From Lumbricus terrestris (taxonomy: Eukaryota > Annelida > Clitellata > Crassiclitellata > Lumbricidae), in the NCBI GenBank assembly GCA_949752735.1, contig OX457037.1, positions 20,787,039 to 20,851,038 on the forward strand: DNA of 64,000 nt, given 5' to 3'. Positions 31,880 to 42,577 of the stretch are shown piece after piece. Made by a program: the position numbers and the translations under genes. Below the pieces are notes generated by a model. The model did no database searches and was not told the origin of the DNA. It was given only the letters and a program-made list of their open reading frames with translations. Positions within the stretch are counted from its first letter, which is position 1. Every line of letters begins with the position of its first letter.

Positions 31880-32393
31880 TCGACTGTGGCTGCTGCTGCC
31901 TCCGATGGCGATAATCAGCTGACGAAGCATGCGTGGGGTTGGGGGTGGGGGTCTCCCATATGAGTCAAGTTTGTCGATTCATAAAACACGGGCTGCTGCA
32001 GGCGATGGTTATAATCAGCTGACGAAGCATGCGTGGGGTTGGGGGTGGGGGTCTCCCATATGAGTCAAGTTTGTCGATTCATAAAACACGGGCTGCTGCA
32101 GGCGATGGTTATAATCAGCTGACGAAGCATGCGTGGGGTTGGGGGTGGGGGTCTCCCATATGAGCCAAGTTTGTCGATTCATAAAACACTGGGCCCTCCA
32201 CCCATTTGTGGGTCTTGCCTGTAGCACGCGCTGATGATGTCAGCCAATTAACTATGAGTCATACACACGTTGGTGTTCCAACTTTCGGCCTTTGGTGTTT
32301 CAACTCCGGACCCTCTGATGTTTCAACTCCGGGCCTTTGATGTTCCAACTCCGGGCCCCTTTGATGTTTTTAGTCTGTCATACATTTACTACT
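31880..32393. repeat. Right terminal inverted repeat with 100 bp tandem units
   Basis: The outer 330 bp or so is the complement of the left repeat, with four instead of five 22 bp iterons. Inward lie three tandem copies of a 100 bp unit (exact period seen at 32001 and 32101; GCGATGGTTATAATCAGCTG...). The left arm carries only about 1.3 units, so the arms are unequal by roughly 170 bp. Confidence 0.88.
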
Positions 32394-32399
32394 GACGTA

Positions 32400-33790
32400 G
32401 CTCCTGTGGAAGCCCATTTCAGACAACTAGGCCGATCACAGAAAAGGCTCTATTCTGCATCGTTGCAGTTCGTGCAAAAGGGACCAAGAGCAATCCCTTC
32501 TGTGCAGAACGGAGGGGCGGTGGTTTTGGGTACTAATGGAGCAACAAAGCTCTTGCAAGTAGTGGGGGGCAATTCAAGCTGGCATTGCCTAACTAGGGCA
32601 GCAATCCTAAATTCAATGCGCTGCCGAGTAGGAAGCCAGTGCAATGTCTCCAGCATATAGCTGGATACATGATCAAATTTAGGGATATGTCCAATTAAAC
32701 GTGCTGCAGAGCGTACGTAGAACTCTGTTTAAGCACATTATTCCATTGGATGGGAGGCCACAGTAAAGTGACGAGCAACAGTCAAGACGGGAAGTAATGA
32801 AGGAATGGACCAAAGTGGTGACAGCACTAGATGTCAGTGAACGAGCAATTGTGCGAAGCTGACGCAGTTGATAGTAGTCTCGAGCAAGTCGGTGAATGTG
32901 ATGAGCAAATGTGAGCTCTTGTTCCAACAGAACACCAAGGTCACGGACCGTGTTTGAGAAAGTGTAAGTGATGAATTCAGTCACAAGTGCATCGAAGTCA
33001 ATTTTAGCAAGTTGCTTAGGATTGCCCAGCCAGATAAATTTAGTCTTAATTGGGTTTAGGCGCAGTCAGTTAGACGACATCCATGTTTCTAAGGCAGTTA
33101 AGGCACAGAATAGATAAAGCTTTATCTATTCTGTGGTTAAGGTCTCACTCGTGTCCCGGACCACTGATATGGCGCTAGACGATAGGCGATGCTTGTAGGC
33201 TTGTACATCATCAGCATAAAGCTGACCCAAAACTGCAATTGTTGCAAGAAGAGAGACAAGATCAGAAGTGCAAATTATGTTATGTACAGAATTGGACAAG
33301 GACAGATCCCTGCGGCAGGTCATATTGGGCAGGGACCCATGCGGACCTAGTAGAACCGTGGACCATACAAAGAGAGCGGTCATATAGAAAATAGGCTATC
33401 CAGTATCCATTCAAGAAATTTACCAGTCAGACCAAACGAAACATTCAATCGTTCTAATAAAATATCATGGTCAACAGTGTCAAATGCGGCACTGACATCG
33501 AATAGAGCCAACAGGATGAGCTGGCCCCTGTCGATTGCCCCGTAGATGTCTGAAAGAAGACGAAGAAGCAGCGTCTCGGTTGAGTGGCGCTTTCTGAAGC
33601 CAGATTGGTTAGGCGGAAGTAGTTTTTTCTCCTCTAAGTATGCAACAAGCTGCACAGCAACCAACTTTTCGATGATCTTTGATAGGAAGGATACGTTCGC
33701 TATAGGTCTATTATTCGCTGGGTCAGATGAGTCAAGTCCCTCACTCTTCAGAATAGGGGTCAGGATGGATCTCTTCTGCAGTGAAGGCAA
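32400..33790 (-). pseudogene. LINE reverse transcriptase, frameshifted
   Basis: Minus frames in order: 33790-33380 (PANNRPIANVSFLSKIIEK, SGFRKRHSTETLLL, FDVSAAFDTVDHDILL), 33383-33126 (catalytic YADD in QLYADDVQAY), 32984-32679 (VRDLGVLLEQELTF, a thumb-like block) and 32656-32450 (C-terminal region, LHWLPTRQRIEFRI). Frame changes fall near 33380, 33126 and 32680. An RT of the L2/CR1 group is the best reading. The C-terminal end lies across the inserted element at 23535-23680. Confidence 0.85.
33104..33135. repeat. Perfect 32 bp palindrome
   Basis: CACAGAATAGATAAAG is followed directly by its complement, at the point where the LINE reading frame breaks (33126). It can form a cruciform with no loop. 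Confidence 0.9.
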
Positions 33791-33860
33791 AATAGTAGTA
33801 AAAGAACCCGTTGACAGGACAATGGAGGGATTATCGCTAATGACCTGCCACGCCCCCTCC

Positions 33861-34110
33861 GCTAATGGGCTATTAGGCCACGCCCCTTGAATATGATAAT
33901 AGTGGAAACCGGTCCCATGAGGCTGAACGGATTTTGGACCCGGTTGTTGGACATGGCCTACCTCCTGGGATGGACCCTAGAGCTCTACGGCGAGGCGATT
34001 CACCCTCGAGGCCGGAAGTACAAGTTACTTCCGGACGACAAAAGGGTTTCGCGACACTATTCCCCACCCCACTTTTTCCCCATCCCACTCACCCACCGAC
34101 CTCTCACCCG
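33861..34110. other. Unassigned GC-rich segment between LINE and MITE
   Basis: A 122-residue plus frame (33887-34255) crosses into the MITE at 34115 and is not recognised. Nothing else is supportable. Confidence 0.35.
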
Positions 34111-34114
34111 CCGG

Positions 34115-34526
34115 TGTCACGAAATAGAGTATCCCCCGTATAATTGTATCCCCAAATTTAAAAAAGTCGAACAAACCGCTTCCGCGTGTTTAAAAAAAAT
34201 ATTTTCATCTGCTTTTTTTAACAATGACACTGACAGGTATGTTTATTCCGACTAGATAATTTTTTGCAGTGTTTTTAGAGCACTTGAAAAACTTAAGAAA
34301 CTTAAGAACACTGAGAGTCACTATATAAATTCGAGTTACCTTTATCTGTGCATTGCTTATCACTTAAAATTTTGATTACAGGAGATTTTTTTATTATGCG
34401 CTTTTTAAAAAGGGGATAGAATGGTTTAACCCCCGGATAGTATAGACCGGTTAATTCCATCCTGGGGGATAGATTAATTCATTCCTCCGGATAGCTTTTT
34501 GAGGGGGGATACTCCATTTCGTGTCA
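34115..34526. mobile_element. MITE of the CCGG family, 412 bp
   Basis: Ends TGTCACGAAATAGAGTATCC and the complement-like GGATACTCCATTTCGTGTCA, flanked by CCGG on each side (34111-34114, 34527-34530). Subterminal words GGGGGATA replace the GGGGGAGAC words of the 13211-15842 element. The shared terminal TGTCACGAAAT and CCGG target mark them as one family. Confidence 0.82.
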
Positions 34527-34530
34527 CCGG

Positions 34531-35132
34531 CCCACCTTGTCCCCACCTCTCTGCGGTACTCGGCATTGCCCAGTAAATTTCGGTTTTGGTCCACCTGAAC
34601 TCGCCTGGAGGCATAGGCTACATATCCAGCTGGAGACGATTCGGCACCATTTCTCCTGAAACGCGCTAAGAGTAACTTGTCTATCCGAAGTCCGGACGCT
34701 GTTCAATATTGGTGAAAACGGAATTATTATTTAACTTGCAACAGGGTCTAAGGCCTGGTAAGAGGACAATTATCCCCGGAGAATTACCCCGGACAATTAC
34801 TCTCTGATAATTACCCCTAGGACAATTACCCCGGGAAGAAAGAATGACCAAAGAACAACCGTTTGATATATTATCAATTGCATAATTCTGACAATAATGC
34901 ATAATATTCATTCAGTTTATATATTAATTAATTAGACATACCATGTTATTAAAGACCTCTGCAACGGAATGAACTTTAAAAAGGTCGTTGTCCACTCCAT
35001 TATGATAATCCAGGAAATACATGTCTTAGAGAACCATGCAAAATGTCACAATTATTTCTTGATGTGTGCTAAGTCTTTGATGACAATTCTAGTTCAAAAT
35101 GTTTAATAATTGTGTCATATTTATTGTAGACT
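34531..35132. other. Repeat fragments, no gene
   Basis: 34546-34600 is a fragment of the C-rich dispersed repeat. 34766-34840 is a short array of the word GGACAATTACCCC. The rest is AT-rich unassigned sequence. Confidence 0.5.
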
Positions 35133-35307
35133 AGCTGGGGTATCCGGTGTTGCCCTGGGAAAATTTAAGATTCGCCCCACTCCCGGCGAATTCCTTTCTT
35201 CCCCACACTCACTGCCGGCTTTCCACCGCCCGCTCCCCAACTCACCAATAATGGGTTTCGCCCACCCACCATGGCCCCCATGGTGGTAGAGATTCGCCAA
35301 CCCGTCC
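35133..35307. repeat. C-rich dispersed repeat, left half
   Basis: A copy of the GGTATCCGGTGTTGCCC family, interrupted at 35308 by an inverted-repeat element. Repeat sequence resumes at 37221 with AACCCGCAC. Confidence 0.65.
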
Positions 35308-35639
35308 GCACGATTCCATTTGCTAGGGTCTTAACGGCATATACTTAGCTAATGCTCAAACATTTGATGTGACTCATCATTAATATTCATGATCTATGGT
35401 CGGGGAGGCTAATGAATAAACATCTAATTTTGTTTATAATGGTAGCGCTGGTCGCATACATGTTGGACTGACTATAAGAATTCTCGGTAAATGGAAGTTG
35501 TAATTATAGCCGATGGTACGGTGTCACAACAACTGCAGGTTCACCGACAACTGGTTCACGACAACTGGTTCACCGACAGCTGGTTCATGACAAAATGTTC
35601 ACTGCGAATTTTGTACGACATGGTTATTGCCGCCAAAAG

Positions 35640-36470
35640 AGTAGTTGGATTGATGAAAATAACTCGTGATAAATCGAAAACAGGTTGTTTATGGCCTCGC
35701 TGCAAAAAGAAAACGAGCAAAAGATCGTTTCCTGAACGAAAAAGAAAACGAGCAAAAGATCGTTTCCTGAACGAAGTTGCATTGATGAAAATAATGCTTG
35801 TAAAAATTGAAGCCGGATACACGAAACAATCGCGTTGCGAAATAGAAGTTGGATTGATGAAAATACTTCAATTTTAAATAGAAGTCGGGTTTAGATTGAC
35901 TAAAATCTTTTTGTTAAAATTGGAGCGGTTGGAGTAAAGGAAACCGGAATAAGAATTTTCTTACCTGAAATAGAAGCTGGATTGATGAAAATGTCCTTCC
36001 TTAAATTGGAGCTGGATGGATGAAAATGTTTTTTATTAAGTTGGAACTGGATTGGTGAAAATCTTCTTGATTAAATTTGAGTTTGATGGATGAGAATGTT
36101 CTTGCTTAACCGGGAGCTGGATGGATGAAAATGTTCTTGATTAAATTGGAGCAGGATTAATATAAACATTCCTGCTTAATTTTGAGGCTGCTTGATGAAA
36201 TGTTTTCGCGTATATTGGAGCTGGTTTGATGAAAATAGCTGTTGGTTGAAAAGAGGCTGTATTTTTGAAAATATCGATTGATAAATGGAAGCTGGATTAA
36301 AGTATTTTATGGCTGAAAAAGAAGCAGGATTAATTAAACGAATGCTTGAGAAATGGAAGCTGGATGAAGGTTCTCTAGAGGTGAAATGGAAGCTGGATAA
36401 AGGTTCTCTAGAGGTAAAATAGAAGCTGGATAAAGGTTCTCTAGAGGTAAAATAGAAGCTGAATGAATGT
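35640..36470 (-). repeat. 35 bp minisatellite (GAAGCTGGATTGATGAAAAT orientation)
   Basis: About 20 diverged copies of a unit containing AAATGGAAGCTGGATTGATG. The better-preserved arrays at 41511-41930 and 42880-43140 have an exact 35 bp spacing in the opposite orientation. Confidence 0.85.
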
Positions 36471-36475
36471 ATTAT

Positions 36476-36650
36476 ATGGGGGGTAACCTGAAACCGCAGG
36501 GGTAGGATGAAACCGGTTTGAGATTACCCCCGAGGGTAATTTGAAACCGGTTTCAGATTACCGGGAAGTAATCTCAAACCGGTTTCAAGTTACCGGGGGG
36601 GGGGGTAATGTTTAGGAGGGGGTAATTTGAAACCTTTACACCGGTACAAA
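36476..36650. repeat. G-rich word array (GGGGGTAATTTGAAACC type)
   Basis: Alternating direct and inverted copies of GGTTTCAAATTACC next to runs of up to 11 G. They resemble the end arrays of the other DNA elements here, so this is probably a nested remnant, but no matching partner end was found. Confidence 0.6.
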
Positions 36651-37220
36651 CTGACAAATACATTGTAGGGCCTACCACTTAAGAGGCTTTATTTATTTTT
36701 AAAAAATTCGATGATGTGCTGATTGTGCTGCTGAAGAGCTTTGTGGTTTGCTGGGATAATATAGGTTAAATAGCACATCACTTAAAACTATCACCGTTAC
36801 TTTCAGAAACAAAAATAAGTGGTGGAATAAAATCTTACCTGCATTACCGAAGGGAGTGTACCCTTAGCGTGACGCGTGGAATTTCACGTATTCAGCAAAT
36901 TCATCGCAAATTGTCAGCAAAATTAATGGTGACGACTAAAATGAAAAGCATCGTCCCGTTTTTTCGTCCGAGGATGAATCGAGGGAATGTAGCTGAATTT
37001 TAGCGACTCCTGCGTGTGAAAATCCTTCTAATCGACGAATGACAGCCGCCATTTTACTTCATATTTTTACGGCCTCTACTTGATAATTTAGATGTTTATG
37101 CATTAGCTAGGCCCGTGACTTTTCCGACAATAGATCATGAATATTAATGACGCGTCACAATGAAATGTTTGAGCATTAGCTAAGTCTATGCCTTTAATAC
37201 CCTAGCAAATGGAATCGTGC

Positions 37221-37615
37221 AACCCGCACACCGTGTGTGCCATGCCGAATCCCGACACAGTAGTGAAGGTTTGGAGAGAAAACTCAGCAATGTGGGAATG
37301 CATCCTGGTGAAACTGGAAAATTGAGGGTTTCGTCCCCTCCCACCCTTGCCCCATGATGGGAGAGATTCGCCAACTCCTCCACTGGGTGGTCCTCTGTCT
37401 AGGTACAAAGTTTCAGATCAATAGCTGCGTCATACCGAAATGTTTTGGGGTTTCGCACCCCTTCCACTCTGAGAGAGATTCGTCAACCCCTCCACCGGAT
37501 GTCTCATGCCCACACCGACACAATAGTGACGATTCGGAGTGAAAAGCTCAAAAACTGTGGAAATACATCCCACTCAAACAGATAGACAGACAGACAGACA
37601 GACAGACACACATAA
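37221..37615. repeat. C-rich dispersed repeat, right half with GACA tail
   Basis: Continues the family at 35133-35307 and ends in (GACA)n at about 37580-37608 followed by a T-rich TTCTCTTTATTTATA, the look of a retroposon 3' end. Confidence 0.6.
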
Positions 37616-37639
37616 TCTTCTCTTTATTTATAGGACCTA

Positions 37640-38600
37640 TAGATGTAGGCTATGTTAAGCCTCTAATGTGTAAGCTTGCTCTGATTCAAATTGTTTAACT
37701 ATGTTGTTGTTTGGTCATTCTTTTCAACCTTTCAATCTTTAATTACGACTGTATACTCTGATTCGGTCCAGGTAGTATAGTAGACTGCGACCAAATGTCT
37801 GTTATTATGAACCAGCTTGTCAAAAAAGAATTGTCATGGTTTTTTTTAACCAAACAAGAGAACTTTCGTCATACTTGTGTATTGTTAAAACTTGACAGCT
37901 CGAGGGCCACCTCTAAACGTTCCCCAATTACAAAGATTTTTGGCACATATTTTTTATTTATAATTGGAATAGATTGGAAAGGTGCCAGCAAATGATTTTC
38001 AACTTTCATTTTTAAGGACCACCCTAGTAGCCATGTAGTGCCTCAGAATTCGCTTCCTGTTGTGTTCGGCCTTGTGATTCAGAGGTCGAGGCTGGGAGCG
38101 CCTCTGAGTATATTTCGTGAAGAGGCGCTATATAAATTCCCGATACGAATTAAATTAATTGCAGTTCTTTTAACGCAATCCAACTATTAATTCGAACACG
38201 TCAGTACAACTACCGTTTGAATGTTTCGAACACAATCTGAAGAAATGACGTCATAAAACAGAACAGAACATTGATACTCAATTTTCGCATAATAGGCTAA
38301 ATGTCGACTCTCACATCGAAATCACTAATCTATGTTTTGATATTGCAATAGGTCATCTTTAAACCAGTCGTGACATAGTTTAAACGTTTTCGTGCGAAAA
38401 AGCACAAGATGATCTATTTTACGAACAATCGTTTAAACTCTAAATAGATACTCTGGATCATGGTTTCTCTTGGAAAGTCATTTCAACGCAATGGCCCAGA
38501 GAAGTGAAACTACGCCGAGACATGGAGGAAATACGTATGCTTCTATCACACTAACATGAACAAGCTTGTTACTTTGTGGTTCATGTGGTCATTTGGTCAT
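37640..38600. other. No gene; retroposon-like tail near 38040-38160
   Basis: 38080-38150 contains GAGGCGCTATATAAATTC, a word common at the ends of deuterostome LINE or SINE copies. Otherwise short frames only. Confidence 0.4.
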
Positions 38601-38601
38601 A

Positions 38602-38760
38602 ATTATTACGATCAATCAATCAATCAATCAATTTATTTGGCAACCAAATCAAAGCAAATTTAAAATAAATCAGATGCAACATCATACATGTATAAACAAA
38701 GTTAACACAATAAAATAAAACAGTGCTTAAATAATGATGCTGATAGTTTACAATTGGTTG
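38602..38760 (-). repeat. Probable LINE 3' tail
   Basis: (AATC)n at about 38611-38632, then TTTATTTGGCAACCAAATC. Read on minus this is a 3' untranslated end followed by a (GATT)n tail, as in L2/CR1 copies. Confidence 0.45.
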
Positions 38761-38947
38761 CACAGGGGACTCGGAAGGGGTCTTGCAACCCCGCTAGGTG
38801 GGCCCCCTGGGCGGAAATACCATGATGAGGAAGGCCATTAGGTTGCCATAAAGTGGTCTCAATATAAACAACATTAAAAAAGAAAATGTTCTGAAAAACC
38901 TTAACTAAACATTAAACACCTTAACTAATAGCACGGTTACACATTCG

Positions 38948-39647
38948 GGCATACCTGGGAACGGCGGTCCCAAATTATAACATTAAATAAATCAACCTGA
39001 CGTGTCGTAATAGCGCGGTGTATAGGATGGGCGCATAGAAACGATGTTTCTTTTGCACTCCACACTTATAAAACGACCAGCAGACCTCCAGCATCACGAG
39101 CTGTTTGTAATGCTGCACTACCATGCTTGAGAAATAGAAGCTGGATGAAGACCTTTTACAGGTGAAATGGAGGCTGGATTGATGAAAAACCGCAAGTGAA
39201 ATAGAAGCTGGATGAAGACCTTTTACAGGTGAAATGGAGGCTGGATTGACGAAAAACTGCAAGCGAAATAGAAGCTGGATGAAGACCTTTTACAGGTGAA
39301 ATGGAGGCTGGATTGACGAAAAACCGCAAGTGAAATAGAAGCTGGATGAAGACCTTTTACAGGTGAAATGGAGGCTGGATTGATGAAAAACGCAAGAGAA
39401 TTGGAATCTGGATGAAGGTTCTTTTGCAGGTTAAATAGAAGCTGGATTGACGAAAATAACGAAAATAATGCATGAGAAATAGAAGCTGGATGAAGGTATT
39501 TCTACATCTGAAATAGAAGCTGGATTGACGAAGAAACGCTTAAGAAATGGATGCTGGATGAAAAGCGCGCACTTTTTGCCCATCCAATACTCCACACTAT
39601 CGATTTATGGAATTTTATAATTTGGGACCGCCGTTCCCAGGTATGCC
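38948..39647. mobile_element. Inverted-repeat element, 700 bp
   Basis: Ends GGCATACCTGGGAACGGCGG and its complement, continuing inward through TCCCAAATTATAA. The interior (39125-39560) is a tandem array with a period of about 67 bp, each unit being two half-copies of the GAAGCTGGATGAA minisatellite. No target duplication was found. Confidence 0.8.
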
Positions 39648-39958
39648 GGATGCATTAAGAAGATCATTGACGTAGATTAGAAACAATAAGGGACTCGTAT
39701 TAAACTTCATTTCATCATCAGCAGGCCGCTACTGAAAAACGATTAAAATATAGCGTCGCAATTGCAGCGATAGAGCATACAGTAACACAGTATCTTACCG
39801 CTTTGTTTAATGTCCCTAATCTGGCACCCCGTCATAATATCCCGGTCAAAATAGCCCCGTCAAAAGAGCCCGTCATAATCGCCCAAAGACAAAACAGCCC
39901 CGTCAAAATCGCTCAAATAAACCCAGATTTCCTTCCGAAAAAACCCAGAAAAACCCAG

Positions 39959-40653
39959 GGTTATTGTTACTGACGTCTCGGTAGGAAGTAAACAGTATGG
40001 CGGTCGCAGATACACGCAGAATAGAGCGGTCTCAACTCCGGCGATCGATAGCCCAATGTTTCCGCTTAATAGTCAATGGTCAAAAGACACGGCAAGTGTG
40101 CAATAAGACAGCAGGCAAAAATAAGTAAGTAAGTAAAAGTCCAGCTTTTTCAATTGCATCAGCTGTTTTATGAATCCAACTTCTGTTTCAATAATGATTA
40201 TTTTTCATCAATCCAGCTCCAATTTAATCGGAAACATTTTAATCAATCCAGCTCTTATTTAATTAAGAAGATCCTTATCCATCCAGCTCCAATTTAATCA
40301 ACAACATTTTCATCAATCCTGCTCCAATCTAAGCTATAATATTTTTATTAACCCAGCTTCTGTTTCTCGCCTGTTATTTTCGTCAGCCCAGCTTCTATTT
40401 CAAATATAAGAATACCATCATCCAGCTTCCATTACTTAAGCGTTTTTTCATCAATCCGACTTCTATTTCAGATCTAGAAATACCTTCATCACTTACTTAC
40501 TTACTTCACACAACATCACTGACTGAAGCGGGACCCAATGTTTCGCGCGGAAACATTGGGCTATCGATCGCCGGAGTTGAGGCCGCTCTATTCTGCGTGT
40601 ATCTGCGATCGCCATACTGTTTACTTCCTACCGAGACGTCAGTAACAATAACC
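39959..40653. mobile_element. Inverted-repeat element, 695 bp, 8 bp duplication
   Basis: Terminal inverted repeats of about 110 bp (GGTTATTGTTACTGACGTCT at the left end), flanked by AAACCCAG at 39951-39958 and 40654-40661. The interior contains TAAGTAAGTAA / TTACTTACTTA words and several 35 bp repeat units. No gene. Confidence 0.88.
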
Positions 40654-41355
40654 AAACCCAGACTTTTCATATAAGCTATTTTATGGTTGTAGGACCTTAG
40701 CCCCCACTGGACATTTTTCCCCCGGACACTATCCCCCTCGGACATTAGCCCCCCAGGACATATTCCCCCCCGATTTTGCGTAGGACATTAGCCCCCCCGG
40801 ACAAAGTCCCCCCCTATGTGCAAATCGTAGAATAATGCCGTAACCGATAAGACTCGTCACTGGCATTCACATGCAAACGAAAGTACTTAGTGTCATTTAA
40901 TTAGGTCCTAATTGTATCAATAGGCCTATAGACTTAGATTTGAAATGTACGAATAGGAATCGTATATAGGGCCTGTACAGTCTATTTGTTTAGTGTCTTA
41001 CAACAAAGGTTTGTTAACGTCAGTTAGGCTACGTCTGTACTTCGTAGACTTAGGCTATTAGCGTTGTTTCCATTCAAAATTAGATTCAATACATTAGAGA
41101 AATGAACAAATGGTAATCGTATACAGTAGCCTAAGTAGGCCTACTTGTTAGTGTCAGTTATGGCTACAACGAAGGTTTATTAACGACATTTACGTATGAG
41201 CTTCGTAGACTTCTTAGCGTCGTTTCAGACGTTTAAACTGTCTTATAATATACATATTAAACCTTCAATTAACTTAACATATTCCTACAGGATTTTAAAC
41301 TAATATGTAATGTATAGATATTCATTTAACATAGGCCCATTAATTACATTTTGTG

Positions 41356-42160
41356 GGGGAACGGACATTTCCCGCCCAGGACATTTCCTCCCCGGACATT
41401 TCCCCTCCCGGACATTTCCCCCCTGGACGTTTCCCCCCTACCCTAGGACATTTCCCCCCCCGGTCTGCGGAAACCATTGCTTTGTCGTCTTCAACAATTT
41501 AAACCAGAGTATTTTCATCAATCCAGCTCCAATTTAAACAATAATATTTTCATCAATCCAGCTCCAATTTAAGCAAGAACATTTTCATCAATCCAGCTCC
41601 AATTTCAACAAGAATATTTTCATCAATCCAGCTCCAATTTCAACAAGAATATTTTCATCAATCCAGCTCCAATTTAAACAAGAATATTTTCATCAATCCA
41701 GCTCCAATTTCAACAAGAATATTTTCATCAATCCAGCTCCAATTTAGACAAAAATATTTTCATCAATCCAGCTCCAATTTAAGCATGAGCATTTTCATCA
41801 ATCCAGCTTCCATTTAGGCAAGAATATTTTCATCAATCCAGCTCCAATTTCAACAAGAATATTTTCATCAATCCAGCTCCAATTTAAACATGAATATTTT
41901 CATCAATCCAGCTTCCATTTCAGTAAAATTTATTGTGTATCAATCCGGCTTCTATTTAGCGAGAGTTCTTTTAATCAATAATTTAACTTATGTGCTTAGG
42001 AACATTCAGCGGTCCGATGTTTTGATCTAAGGGGGGGGGAGGAAATGTCCGGGGGGGAAATGTCCTAGTCGAAATCAGGGGGGGAAACGTCCAGGGGGAA
42101 ATGTCCGGGGGGGAAATGTCTGGGGGGAAAATGTCCAGGGGGGGAAATGTCCTACACCCC
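41356..42160. mobile_element. GGACAT-word element, inner copy, 805 bp
   Basis: Starts GGGGAACGGACATTTCC and ends GGAAATGTCCTACACCCC, with a perfect 8 bp duplication ATTTTGTG (41348-41355, 42161-42168). Both ends are arrays of GGACATTTCCCCCC. The interior is the 35 bp minisatellite (41511-41970). Confidence 0.9.
41511..41970 (+). repeat. 35 bp minisatellite, 13 units
   Basis: The most regular array: a unit such as ATTTTCATCAATCCAGCTCC plus 15 bp repeats at an exact 35 bp spacing. Other arrays with the same or opposite orientation lie at 40140-40500, 42880-43200, 43960-44730 and 47148-47275. Confidence 0.92.
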
Positions 42161-42577
42161 ATTTTGTGCATCGCTTTAAGGTAATGACATCATGTAAGGG
42201 GGTGGATAATGTCCTACCCCGGGGGGGGGATAAAGTCCGGGGGGATAATGTCCGGGGGGGATAATGTCCGAGGGGATAATGTCCAGGGGGCTAATGTCCG
42301 TTCCCCCTTTACCCCTTTGTTCAAATTAAGTTGATTTTTCACTTGTTCGTATGAGGGTTAACAAAATGTTCGTCAAAAGAGTCGAATAAAATGTAATTAC
42401 AACTTTAAAAATATCAATTGTTAAAGTTGTCAGAGACTCGGCTTCCATACTGACAATAACTTGTCAATAAGCTTAATCGATATATTTGTGCGCGCATGCG
42501 CAGCAAGTCGAGCAAGTGTCATCAGATATAGGATAGGCCTATTCCACTGCATTTAACATCTCAGCAGCAAGGACTGC

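Larger units (their letters stand above)
23681..32393. mobile_element. Complete Polinton-type element carrying only pPolB and a PC4-like gene
   Basis: 8713 bp bounded by long inverted repeats beginning AGTAGTAAATGTATGACAG and flanked by a perfect 6 bp duplication, GACGTA (23675-23680 and 32394-32399). A 6 bp duplication and AG...CT ends are the known hallmarks of Polinton/Maverick integration. Inside are two convergent genes: a PC4-like protein (plus) and a nine-exon protein-primed DNA polymerase B (minus). Each has a TATA box, and both appear intact. No integrase, packaging ATPase, protease or capsid gene is present in the 8.7 kb. It can be read as a replication-only element that borrows integrase, or as an internal-deletion derivative of a larger Polinton. 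Confidence 0.92.
23535..33860 (-). mobile_element. L2/CR1-like LINE, interrupted by the Polinton-type element
   Basis: The minus-strand LINE has its RT part at 32400-33860 and its extreme C-terminal and 3' end at 23535-23680, ending in a (GAAT)n tail typical of this clade (read on minus; ATTC repeats at 23536-23551). The two parts are separated exactly by the element at 23681-32393 and its duplicated GACGTA. The 5' part with the endonuclease is not seen, so it is 5'-truncated as LINE copies usually are. Confidence 0.75.
35308..37220. mobile_element. Inverted-repeat element, 1.9 kb, loaded with 35 bp repeats
   Basis: About 95 bp terminal inverted repeats (GCACGATTCCATTTGCTAGG at 35308 and its complement ending at 37220) continue inward past ATTAATATTCATGATCTA. 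It lies inside the C-rich repeat. CAACCCG occurs on both sides, but no exact target duplication could be fixed. Inside are the 35 bp minisatellite (35640-36470) and a G-rich array (36476-36650). No gene. Confidence 0.72.
40685..42306. mobile_element. GGACAT-word element, outer copy
   Basis: The left array (40691-40820) of GGACATTAGCCCCC words and the right array (42195-42306), in inverted form, bound an element that holds a second copy of the same family at 41356-42160. The ends resemble the inner copy (TGTAGG and CGTTCCCC), but a target duplication was not found here. Confidence 0.72.

Noticed and set aside
33887..34255. 122-residue frame as a gene
   Set aside because: It runs across the boundary of the MITE at 34115, and its first half is not recognised.
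36476..36650. Telomeric or quadruplex array
   Set aside because: G runs are irregular and alternate with inverted copies of one word; it resembles the ends of the DNA elements in this window.
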